Shown here piece after piece: positions 1 to 8,095 of a stretch of DNA of 15,462 nt (its first letter is position 1; each line of letters opens with the position of its first letter). Made by a program: the position numbers and the translations under genes. Source of the DNA: Lobulomyces angularis (Eukaryota > Chytridiomycota > Chytridiomycetes > Lobulomycetales > Lobulomycetaceae); the NCBI GenBank assembly GCA_027604685.1, contig JADHYX010000479.1:1-15462 (forward strand), read 5' to 3'. Below the pieces are notes generated by a model. That model saw only the letters and a list, made by a program, of their open reading frames with translations. It made no database searches and had not been told where the DNA came from.

Positions 1-445
1 CAGTACTTTCCAAGGTAGCTTTTGTTGTTTTTATTTTTTGATTTAGACACTTGTATATTCTAACAAAAAGATCAGCGTTTATCATACTCAATTTCTTGTT
101 ATCTTGGTAATTTAACATAAAATATTTAAAAAAATGAGTTGTGTGAATAGTTAATCGATTTGAAGTATAAATCAGAGCTTCCATTTTTTCATATTGTTCG
201 ATGTTCCAATAAAAAGATTATTGAATTTAGTTTTATTGCAAGAATGCTTTTTCCATTTTGTATTTAAATGATCAAGTAAAAAATATTTACTTTACTCTCT
301 ATTTTTAAAGATAATGTACATGTAAGTACAAAAAAAAAAAATTAAAAAAAAGAAATAAAAATAAAATTAAAAAAAAGAAATAAAAATAAAATTAAAAAAA
401 AGAAATAAAAATAAAAATAAAAAATAAAAAATAAAAAGAAGATAC
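1..445. other. left-edge region upstream of the SSADH gene
   Basis: No gene can be called firmly. At the extreme left, bases 1-14 can be read as the end of an exon, followed by a GT...AG stretch at 15-46 and an open frame from 47 to a TAA at 108-110. The joined peptide is basic and hydrophobic and could be the tail of a plus-strand gene entering from the left. The putative intron is only 32 nt, shorter than any other in the window, so this is a weak reading. The rest is AT-rich, with a repeat and an A-tract next to the SSADH start. Confidence 0.2.
331..440. repeat. 25-bp tandem repeat in an A-rich leader
   Basis: About three copies of a 25-bp unit (att, A8, g, then aaataaaaataaa) start near 341, 366 and 391. 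They follow an A-run at 330-341 and grade into imperfect A4-6T repeats up to 440. The tract ends six bases before the SSADH start codon. Poly(dA:dT) tracts of this kind commonly mark nucleosome-poor promoters in AT-rich eukaryotes; that role here is inference. Its length is likely to vary between strains. Confidence 0.8.
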
Positions 446-2456
446 ATGAGTTTATTTAATGTATCAAAGTTAAATAATAAAGCGTTATTTACCTCCAAAT
501 TTTTTATAAATGGTAAATGGAATTATCCAACAGTAAATGGTCAACATTCTACTTTTGAAACGATTGATCCATCGTCTAACACCACCTTAGGAACTGTTGC
601 AGATTGTACAAAGAATGAAACCAGTTTAGCCATAAGTGCTGCCAGCGACGCATTGGAAAACTGGAAGAATACAACTAACTTAGAGAGATCAAATTATTTG
701 AAAAAACTTTATGATTTAATTTTAAAAAATGAATCAGATCTTGCATTAATATGTTCAGCGGAAAGCGGTAAATCACTGGTATGTTAAACTATAAAGTTTT
801 AACAAATAATCAAATATATACGTTTATTTTTTTGAGAATTCAACACCACTTATTTTTCGTTTTAGAAAGAGAGTTTAGGTGAAATTAGATATGGTGCTAG
901 TTATGTTCGCTGGTACTTAAATCAATTTTTCTAATTTATATTCTGAAAATAAAAAAAAATATAGGTTTAGTGAAGAAGCAACTAGAATAAACGGAGAGAC
1001 TTTAGCCAAAAATTTATACGGCAAGCGAATGATGACTATAAGACAACCAATAGGGGTGGTTGGTCTAATAACGCCTTGGAACTTTCCAAATGCAATGATT
1101 GCACGAAAAATTGCACCAGTAATGTAATAACTTCCAAACTATAATGAAAATTTTTCTTGCAGGCATTTGCGGCTGGCTGTACGGTAGTATTAAAGCCAGC
1201 TTCTGAAACTCCACATAGTGCACTTGCACTGGCAATTCTCGCGGAAGAAGCTGGTTGGAAATATCTATGTTTTGTGTTCAGTTTTCACACCATAATTTAT
1301 TTTTCTAGGTTTTCCAGAGGGTGTATTCAATGTAGTTACTTGTTCCAAATCAAATGCGTCAGGAGTTGGTGAAGAGATGTGTAAAAATAAAACAGTTAGA
1401 AAGATTAGTTTTACTGGTTCAACGGCAGTTGGGAAGATTTTAATGTCGCAATGTAGTGACAGTCTAAAAAGGTATTTATTAATGTTTTTTTAACCGAAAA
1501 ATTTCAAAATGTTATTTTTATATTGTTGAAATTTTAATTTTTATTATCAAAACTTTAAGATTATCTCTAGAGTTAGGAGGAAACGCACCATTTATTGTAT
1601 TTGAAGATGCAGATATTAAGACCGCAGTTAAGGAATGTATCGCTGCAAAGTTTAGAAACTCTGGTTTTTTTTAATTTTTATTTTTTTTTTGAAAATAATT
1701 CTTTTCAATTATTGAAAAAAAAACTAGGTCAAACATGTGTTGCTGCAAATAGAATTTTCGTTTCAAGTGCTATCAAAGAAAAATTTAACGAAGAGTTAGT
1801 AAATCAAGTTTCCAAATTAAAGGTAGGCGCTGGATTAGACCCTAGCGAACCGCAAATTGGATCACTTATCAATGAGGCAGGATTAAAAAAAGTTCAAGAC
1901 CAGGTAAATGATGCCAAAACCAAGGGGGGAAAACTTTTATTGGGTGGAAATAAAATTGGATCAGTAGGAAATTTTTTTGAACCTACTATATTAGTGGATT
2001 TAAACAATTCGATGGATATTATGAATAATGAAACTTTTGGACCTGTAGTTGCAGTAAGATAAAAAATAGTAGTACTTAAAACAATTTCGTTTTTTGTAAT
2101 AGATTCAAACTTTTGAAAGTGAAAAGGAGGTCCTAACGTTGGCAAATGGTACATCATCAGGACTAGCTGGGTACTTTTTTTCAGAAAACATTTCAAGAAT
2201 ATATAGAGTCGCCGAAAAATTGGAAGTAGGGATGGTTGGAGTTAATACTGGATTGATATCCAGTGAATTTGCACCATTTGGAGGTTTTTTTTAATTTGAA
2301 ATTTATTTTATAAAACAAATATCCAAAATTAATGATTTTTTTTCAGGTATAAAAGAGAGTGGATATGGTAGAGAAGGTTCATCACATGGAATTGAGGATT
2401 ATACAAATTTAAAATATATTTGTCTGGGTATTCAAGAAAATGAATTAAAGCAATGA
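446..2456 (+). CDS. UGA2: succinate-semialdehyde dehydrogenase (ALDH5 family), 9 exons
   Basis: Oxidises succinate semialdehyde to succinate with NAD(P)+, the last step of the GABA shunt. Exons: 446-778, 866-912, 965-1118, 1163-1253, 1309-1471, 1560-1663, 1728-2053, 2103-2283, 2347-2456. All junctions are GT-AG and keep frame, giving 502 aa, normal for the family (about 480-535). Aldehyde dehydrogenase landmarks are intact: TPWNFP with Asn166, the cofactor loop FTGSTAVG at 243-250, LELGGNAP with general base Glu267, and FRNSGQTC with the nucleophile Cys301. The C-terminal pattern NTGLIS, then [16 protein letters not shown] and HGIEDY, is typical of SSADH/GabD rather than other ALDHs. The first 18 residues have no acidic residue and three lysines, so mitochondrial import is possible but weakly supported. 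The ATG is the first in frame after the A-rich leader. The gene is convergent with the small minus-strand gene to its right. Confidence 0.96.
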
Positions 2457-2555
2457 ATTTTTAAAACTTGTTATATTATAATGTAAATATACATTTTTTA
2501 TTTTCTGAATGTAAATTTATTCCATTAATTAACAACATACAAAATAGTTTTTAAC

Positions 2556-2561
2556 AATAAA
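2556..2561 (+). promoter_or_regulatory. candidate poly(A) signal of the SSADH gene
   Basis: A canonical AATAAA lies 100 nt after the SSADH stop codon. In DNA this AT-rich the hexamer occurs often by chance, so position is the main support. Confidence 0.4.
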
Positions 2562-2702
2562 CTTGAGACGAAAAATTTCTATTGATATTAAAAAAAAAAA
2601 AAGAAATTATTTACATGTAGCTAAAGCAATTGGTTTTAGAGAGCTGAAGATTATTGAGGACAACGAAAAAGTAACAAAAAAGCAAATCTTCCAAAAATAT
2701 TC

Positions 2703-2990
2703 TTAAAGCTTAAAATATTTCATAAATTTTTTCCATTTTGTGGTCTTTTGACTTTTTCTTGACAAAACCGAGTCATTCGTTAAAAAGGAGCCCTAAAAAA
2801 GTTAAACAATAATCCAATGCGACGAACTACTTACAAAAGGCAAATCCCCGTCAATTTCCATTTTAGCTAATTCAGCAGCTTCTTCAGTTAAAAGAGCCCC
2901 TAAAAAAAATTTTCATTAAAATTTGAACTAAGGTAGAATACCTTTTCTAGCAAGTGATGTCATTTCCCCTGGAGTTTTACTTCTGGTCAT
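2703..2990 (-). CDS. small 67-residue hypothetical protein, 3 exons
   Basis: No single reading frame shows this gene; it appears only after splicing. On the minus strand, exons 2990-2942, 2899-2835 and 2792-2703 are separated by two introns of exactly 42 nt, both GT-AG, with a GTAAGT donor at the second and T-rich acceptors at both. Phases match, giving 67 aa. The protein starts MTRSKTPGEMTSLARKGALL, continues with an Ala/Glu-rich, probably helical stretch (TEEAAELAKMEIDGDLPF) and ends in a very basic tail (KSQKTTKWKKFMKYFKL). There is no signal peptide or membrane segment. I do not recognise the family. The consistent splice phases and non-repetitive composition argue for a real gene. It is convergent with SSADH, and its stop lies about 250 nt from the SSADH stop. 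Confidence 0.6.
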
Positions 2991-3099
2991 TTTTAGTTAT
3001 AATTAATTATATTTTTTAAATTTTTAAAAAAAAAAGTAGCTGAATTTCAAAAACTCGGGGAATAAAAATTTTCTTATTTTTTCTTTTAAAGAAAATTTT

Positions 3100-3272
3100 T
3101 TAAGTGGTGGCATGAGGTGGCGCAGTTGCTCCTTCAATTTTCTGTGCCAAGAAGTTTTTGATATATAACAAATAATCCATCCAATTATCTAGTTTGCAAT
3201 TTTTTGAGAAAAAAAGGTTGCTTAATTTAACGAATGAATATGTTTATGCTCCTTACTAATTTTTATGATCAT
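3100..3272 (-). CDS. possible short gene; terminal exon better supported than the start
   Basis: The minus strand from 3188 down to the TAA at 3102-3100 reads as a protein-like peptide ending NFLAQKIEGATAPPHATT, after the acceptor CTAG. A 16-nt first exon (3272-3257) beginning with ATG and followed by a GTAAGG donor joins in phase across a 68-nt intron, giving only 34 aa. Other donors upstream also fit the phase, so the true 5' end may lie further right, for example in the minus-strand open frame at 3319-3516. The product is unidentified. The segment is less AT-rich than its surroundings, which supports the terminal exon. It would be transcribed divergently from the PIH1 gene. Confidence 0.3.
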
Positions 3273-3340
3273 TTGTGTTAAACGAATGCATGTGAAGAAT
3301 GCCTAATTGTTGTCCAAATTATTCCCTTGTTGAATGATGT

Positions 3341-3377
3341 ATTTTACTAAATTTTATACTATCGTGTTTAGTAAAAT
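3341..3377. repeat. inverted repeat, 11-bp perfect stem
   Basis: The arms 3341-3351 (attttactaaa) and 3367-3377 (tttagtaaaat) pair perfectly around a 15-nt loop. It lies in the divergent intergenic region and could be a cruciform, a transcript hairpin or a binding site; nothing in the sequence selects among these. Confidence 0.6.
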
Positions 3378-3593
3378 ATACCAACCTCATATTATTTTTA
3401 TTTCCCTTAATCAAATATGAAAATCTAATTTCAATGTACAATTTCTTAGTACAAATAACTAACATTTGTGCTTTCTCCTTTTTGCGTTTTTTACTCAAAT
3501 TACAGAAATGATTCAAAATTTAAAAATTTCTTATTAATTCTAATTTCATTAGGTTACTAAACAAATAATCTCTTTTCCCATATTTCATTCCCT

Positions 3594-3616
3594 AAAAAAA
3601 AAAAAAAAAAAAAAAA
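3594..3616 (+). promoter_or_regulatory. A23 homopolymer directly upstream of the PIH1 start codon
   Basis: An uninterrupted run of 23 A ends nine bases before the ATG at 3626. With the A-rich leader of the SSADH gene, it suggests that poly(dA:dT) tracts sit at the promoter or 5' UTR of genes in this genome. The promoter role is inference. Confidence 0.45.
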
Positions 3617-3625
3617 TATAATTAA

Positions 3626-4887
3626 ATGCTCTTCAATTTAGATGAAAATAATAACTCCAGCAACTTGAGCGATGCTGAAAACAGTGAAGCAATGAAAAAA
3701 TTTTACAGTGAGTTAAACGCAAACTCTGAATTAAAAAATTTGTTGAATAATCCAAACCCATCGCAGGAAGATTTTCTAAAAGCACAGCAGATTTTAAATA
3801 AACAGAGAGAGGTTAATCCCACTCCACAGTTTGTTATCAAAACTAACTCTTTAAAAAAAGTTGATAATTATCCTAAAGGATTGAAGGTATTTATATATCA
3901 TTTTTTTTTATTTTGTGTTCTCCCCAAAGATAAAGTTTGCATATTTTTTCCACTTTTTTTTATTTTTTTTATTCAATTTTCATTTTTACCTCGGATTCTT
4001 TAGATATTTATAAATGTTTGTTCTTCACATGAAATTCCTAGCCCACCTTTAGTAACTGATGATGAGTTGCGAAAAGCTTTACACGCTGAAGACAATGTGA
4101 CTTACAAAGTTCCTTTAAGTTTAACTGGCCCCAGAGCTGATTTGGATAAAGGTTGTTTATAACATCACTTAAAACATTTGCTTAAATTTTGATATTTTAG
4201 TTTTGCCAATATTATTTAAATCTTAATTTAAATCAGCTATTAAAGTTTTATTTTTATTTATTTAGGTGGAAAAGCGTGCTTGGTATTTGAAGCCTGTGTA
4301 AATTCCATTGTTACTAAAAAGGCATTTGAAGATGAGGATTATAAACTATTTATTATAGAATTATGCATTGAGTGGGTTGAAGAGAAGCATAAGTTTGAAT
4401 TAAATAGAGGTTTTTAAAATAATTATGTAACATCGCTTTAATTTTTTTTTTTAGAGTTTAGTATACCAAAAATGAAAAGTAAAGGGAAATTAGGAGTACA
4501 CCTTGTTAATAGACCCAAAAAGCCATATATAGCAGAGGTAGAGGAATTACAGAAAAATGCCTTTAGTAATGTATCTTCAAAAGATGAAAAAGCTGCTTTG
4601 GCCAAACCTCAATATAAAATAATTCACAAGGGAGAAAAAAAATGTTCAATTGAAGTGCAATTACCAAAAATGGTAATGCTATTCTTTTTATAGTTTTTCA
4701 CCATTTTTTTTTTTTAATTTAGGTTAATACTAAAGATTCTATTTTAGAATTCGAATCAAACACAATTTTTTTTAAGCAAAAGAGTTTTTATTTGCTAGAA
4801 TTAATAGATTTTTTAGAGTTTAATATCGTCGCTGTAAATGGAACATTTGACCTTGGAAAAAGAATTTTAATAATTGAAATTAATTAA
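3626..4887 (+). CDS. PIH1D1: PIH1-domain protein (R2TP co-chaperone subunit), 5 exons
   Basis: PIH1 proteins bridge phosphorylated clients to the Rvb1/Rvb2-Tah1/RPAP3-Hsp90 machinery that builds snoRNPs, RNA polymerases and PIKK complexes. Exons: 3626-3886, 4004-4151, 4266-4409, 4455-4672, 4723-4887; all GT-AG and in phase, giving 311 aa (human PIH1D1 is about 290). The acidic, helical N-terminus is followed by the PIH-N domain from about residue 68: FVIKTN, then IFINVCSS, IPSPPL, VPLSLTGPRADLDKGGKACLV and VNRPKKPYIAEV. Lys72, Lys87 and Arg204 appear to match the phosphopeptide-binding basic residues known from PIH1D1; this mapping is from memory. Residues from about 240 to the end form a beta-rich CS-like domain, which in this family contacts the Tah1/RPAP3 partner. 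A seven-residue insertion (around 77-83) separates the two N-terminal lysines compared with the animal protein. An axonemal-assembly paralogue (PIH1D2/PIH1D3/Kintoun type) is the main alternative. Confidence 0.92.
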
Positions 4888-5080
4888 TAAGATTTGTGAT
4901 TTTTTTTGCGAGGATTGCTCTTTAATAAACATTCATTTTGTTTTTTTTTTTCATTAAAATATTTATTCATATATTTTGTTAATTTTTTTTTTTATTTAAT
5001 CTAAATTTGTAAGGTAATATATATTTTAAAAAAAATTAAAAATTTTTTTAATTAAATCTTAAATTTTTAAATCTTTTTAC
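4888..5080. other. convergent 3' region with candidate poly(A) signals
   Basis: The plus-strand PIH1 gene and the minus-strand membrane-protein gene end towards each other here. AATAAA at 4924-4929 (+) is placed to serve PIH1. TTTATT at 4962-4967 and 4991-4996, which is AATAAA on the minus strand, could serve the opposing gene. The rest is T/A homopolymer-rich and without genes. Confidence 0.45.
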
Positions 5081-6117
5081 TTAATGGTTAACGTTCAACT
5101 TTATTATATCGTCCGAATATCCTAAACCTAAAGGGTAATTTTGATATGGATACGGAGTGTTTACAATACTGCTACCAGCACCAAAACTAGATTCAGAATA
5201 ACTATAACCTTCACTGCGTGGAGCGGAGGTAGAATTGTTGTTATATTTCAATTTATTATGGATTCTATCATTATAACCCACAGCACCAGAGTTGACTAAA
5301 AATCCGGAAGTTAAGGATGGATGGTAACTGCCATCACCAAGCTTGTGGTGATTTAAATTAAAATTTAATGCTTCTGAACCGTCTAGTTTATCGCTTTTGT
5401 TTCTTTTTTTAAAAAAGTAAATCAAACCTAGCATCGATAATAAACTAACTAAAGTCAAAACTAAAAAATAAAACAGTAAAAAATAAATAGAAAAAATAAC
5501 TGTTTGAGTATACCAACAATAAAAGCAGTGAACCCAGTTGACATTGAGTTTACTTTTGACAAGTTAATTCCAGAAATGCCTGAAGAATTTGTAATAGGGA
5601 AATTATTGGGAGAGTCAGTGGGAATGGAATTAAATGTATTTATTTCATCAACAATCGAAATACTAGAAGTCTGAGAAATTATGCTTTTTGGACGAAATTT
5701 CAATGTGGATGTCGTATTATCAATTTTACTCCTTGACTTTGTTGAAGTTGCTTTTGACGTTGATGGTTTCAAGGTTATTACTACTACTGTAGTATCTGCA
5801 GGTACTATTTTTAAAATTAAATGAAATAAAATAAATTAATTAAAATATTTTCACTGCGTATTACTAGTTGTTTCTGAAGAGGAAAAAGTTTTTGATGTTG
5901 TTGTTACAGAATTTTGGATAGAAGAAAAAATAGTATTGGTAACTTTTGTACGAGTTGAGGAGGTGGATTGGGTAACGGTAGGATTTAGTGCTGCAAACAC
6001 GGAGGTTGCTGGATCTGAAACAGCAGAATTTATCTTTCTTAATTCATTTTCAAATGAGGAGGTATTTAAAGGCAAGGTTTCTAATTCAGTTTGCATGTTG
6101 ATGAGGATATTACTCAT
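5081..6117 (-). CDS. single-pass membrane protein with Ser/Thr-rich outer domain, 3 exons
   Basis: On the minus strand, exons 6117-5865, 5804-5514 and 5460-5081 join in phase across introns of 60 and 53 nt, giving 307 aa. An acceptor at 5797-5796 would fit equally and remove three residues. Residues 1-170 are rich in Ser, Thr and Asn and depleted in Cys, as in O-glycosylated stalks. One transmembrane helix follows at about 173-198 (FTAFIVVLTLVSLLSMLGLIYFF), created exactly by the second splice, then the stop-transfer KKRNK. The cytoplasmic tail (about 108 aa) is rich in Ser, Asn, Gly and Tyr, with a YPYQNYPLGLGY segment near the end. This is the architecture of fungal Mid2/Wsc-like surface sensors and mucin-like proteins, but there is no WSC cysteine domain and I cannot name a family. 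The ATG at 6117 gives no signal peptide; an upstream exon at 6490-6417 may supply one. Convergent with PIH1. Confidence 0.72.
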
Positions 6118-6612
6118 TTGGAAAAGAAAATATAAAAACTTTTACTTTTTAAGATCAAAAGAGGTTAAATTTGGCTATTAAATTAAATAAACAATTAGTT
6201 TTTACTTTTTAAAGGGTTTTTTTATCTAATTTCGAAAAAAAAAAAAAATGCAGCAATTATTTATCATTTTGGTTCTAGATATATTTATGATGCCTCTTCT
6301 AATATATCATTAACTGCAATGTGATAGATAGAAACTAAGGAAATGCAAATATTAAGGTCAAAGGCATTAGACTTAATTTTGAAGAAGAGTGATTGCCATA
6401 AAAAATACAACGGTACTGGTTTTGAAGTGCATATAGTGCCATTAGAAGTGTATATATCCAAATGGTCACTTTAAACCATTCCTGCCACATATATAATTAA
6501 ATTAACATATTTTTTCTTAAAATTATCTTCATAAATCCTAATGTGAAAGGAAGCCGTTTTAACGAGTCATTCCTTTATATAAAACTGCTGGCTGCTGCAA
6601 AATACCCTTCAA
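6118..6612. other. divergent intergenic region with overlapping short frames
   Basis: Between the minus-strand membrane protein and the plus-strand 4-helix protein. The segment 6328-6490 is compositionally richer than its flanks and open on both strands: plus 6343-6474 (43 codons plus stop, beginning MQILRSKALDLILKK) and minus 6490-6335 (51 codons plus stop, beginning MWQEWFK and very hydrophobic). At most one is likely to be translated. The minus version could be a 5' signal-peptide exon of the gene at 5081-6117. A 14-base A run at about 6235-6248 separates this segment from that gene. Confidence 0.35.
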
Positions 6613-7038
6613 ATGCCAGCAATAACGAAAAATGCTGCCCTTATAATACTTGTAATCGAAATCATTCTTCAACTCATATCGTTGTTCAAAGGCTACACAA
6701 ATATCCTAAATTCAACCCCAAATTTCATCCTACTCTTTCTAAATACATTAATTACAATTTTGATCATAAAAAAAAAATTTAATTTAGTAACAAAATTAAT
6801 TTTAGTTGATATTGCATATAACGTTTCATATTTTGTTATATATTTTTTATATCTTTTTTTTAAAGCATTAATTGAGGCAAAAAATCGTGATGGTACCTCA
6901 ATCGGGTTAATTGAAGGTTTAAAAAAAGTACCTACGGAATATTACCTGTTTCACGGTCTAGGAATTTCTTTTTTGTTATTTTTTGATGTAGTATTGTTTT
7001 TGTATAGAAGAAATTTGGTAAAAAAAACTTTTAATTAA
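6613..7038 (+). CDS. hypothetical four-helix membrane protein, intronless
   Basis: An uninterrupted 141-codon frame. Four hydrophobic segments lie at about 6-24, 37-51, 57-86 and 113-133, joined by short loops with Lys/Arg at the ends (IIKKKF, YRRNLVKK). The only substantial hydrophilic loop is at 87-110 (EAKNRDGTSIGLIEG). I do not recognise the family. The frame is much longer than expected by chance in DNA this AT-rich, and the membrane pattern is coherent, which favours a real gene. Codon choice changes along it: the first 52 codons use many C-ending and CTN codons (ATC, CTC, TTC, CTT), the rest almost only T/A-ending ones (TTA, ATT, TTT). The region 6543-6782 is also open in a second plus frame, ending where the usage changes. 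The start is the first ATG; no leader A-tract is present. It lies about 1 kb upstream of the ABCA gene on the same strand. Confidence 0.6.
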   Translation: MPAITKNAALIILVIEIILQLISLFKGYTNILNSTPNFILLFLNTLITILIIKKKFNLVTKLILVDIAYNVSYFVIYFLYLFFKALIEAKNRDGTSIGLIEGLKKVPTEYYLFHGLGISFLLFFDVVLFLYRRNLVKKTFN

Positions 7039-8095
7039 AAAAAAAGAATTATTTTCATTTTTTCACTGTTGAATCAATATTGATCAATTATTATTTCTAC
7101 ATTAAACTTATATTAATGCAAAAAATATTGATACTTATCAGCACAATGATGTAGTAATTTTTATAGTTTTTTAACCATCAGCTGAATTGCACAAAGCCGT
7201 TTTTTTAGGTCTACGAACTGCTTGCAATTGTTTGTTGACGACATGATGTATACTCACTCAGCTTTATCATATAAATTATCTTAAATTATACTAAAATTAA
7301 GCAACAGACTTATAAACCGATCAAAAAGATTCCAAAAACCTCTGAAAACGAAGTGAAAATTTACAAATTACCATAAAATTAAAAGGAATTATAAATTTAT
7401 ATTATTGGAAATAAATTTGGAAGTGCTTGGGAAAGAATGGATTAAGTTTGAGTCGATGACTTCAAAGTAAACTGAAAAAACTTTGAAGTAGGGATTGAAA
7501 GTGCGGAGAAACTTTAATTATTATGGTGCTGCCTCAAGCTTGGTATTATTTATATAGCTTTAGACCTTTTTAACAGTAAATTATCTAAAATTATAGAAAA
7601 TCATGCAAGATTAATGTTTATAGTATGTTTATATTAGCACTTAAATTCCCTGACTGAATCGCGTCTAAAATTCCTCCCCAAGCGAGAGGACAAAAAAGCA
7701 TTCAAAATTCAAATGACCAATACAAGCCAATACAGCGCTTGGTCCAATATATATCATATATACATGGAAACTCTTAGGTAACAGATTTTAAAATTATTGG
7801 CTTTCATGAAGGTTTGCATGGAAAAGTCTTATAAGACCTAACTGTTTTCTACTACTAAACAGATGAAACTCACCTCCTTCGCCTATATATTTTTTGTTTT
7901 TCCTCCTAAACAAATCTTTTTGAAAAGCATAATTTACCAAGCTTACGAAACTCCCTTCTTCAGCTTGTGTGCAAAATTTCTTTTAAAATCGTAGGCTTTT
8001 GTATATAAAAATTTAATTACTGAAATTTTTGCCAAATTTTTCTTGTTTGAAAAGTTTATTTTTATTTTACTTTTGTTAGATTTATATATATAGAG
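7039..8095. other. about 1 kb without a convincing gene, upstream of the ABCA gene
   Basis: I find no long frame, tRNA or repeat array here. The part from about 7190 to 7990 has fewer homopolymers than other intergenic DNA in the window and includes GC-richer patches around 7650-7750. An open stretch at 7638-7781 (47 codons, no ATG at its beginning) contains protein-like sequence such as LTESRLKFLPKREDKKAF and may be a decayed exon. A short near-palindrome of alternating T/A lies near 7748-7762. The last 100 bases before 8096 are T-rich and presumably include the ABCA promoter and 5' UTR. Confidence 0.4.

Larger units (their letters stand above)
3273..3625. other. divergent intergenic region before the PIH1 gene
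   Basis: This stretch separates the minus-strand small genes from the plus-strand PIH1 gene. It holds a 65-codon minus-strand open frame (3319-3516) of Lys/Ile/Asn-rich composition, which I consider unproven because chance frames of that length are common here. It also contains the hairpin at 3341-3377 and ends in an A-tract. No RNA gene is visible. Confidence 0.4.

Noticed and set aside
341..415. CRISPR-like array
   Set aside because: The 25-bp units are directly tandem with no spacers and are almost pure A/T; this is a simple tandem repeat.
1894..2196. 100-codon minus-strand frame
   Set aside because: It is antisense to SSADH exons 7 and 8 and crosses their intron; the sense strand explains the sequence.
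446..2456. Fragmented aldehyde dehydrogenase pseudogene
   Set aside because: Each break is a spliceable intron, and the joined protein keeps Asn166, Glu267 and Cys301 and normal length.
5936..6181. 81-codon plus-strand frame
   Set aside because: It is antisense to the first exon of the Ser/Thr-rich membrane protein and has no independent support.
6543..6782. 79-codon plus frame overlapping the four-helix protein
   Set aside because: Its product (Asn, Lys, His, Cys rich) shows no coherent features, while the overlapping frame encodes a clear membrane protein.
7039..8095. tRNA or other structured RNA gene
   Set aside because: I looked for cloverleaf arms and the T-loop consensus on both strands and found none.
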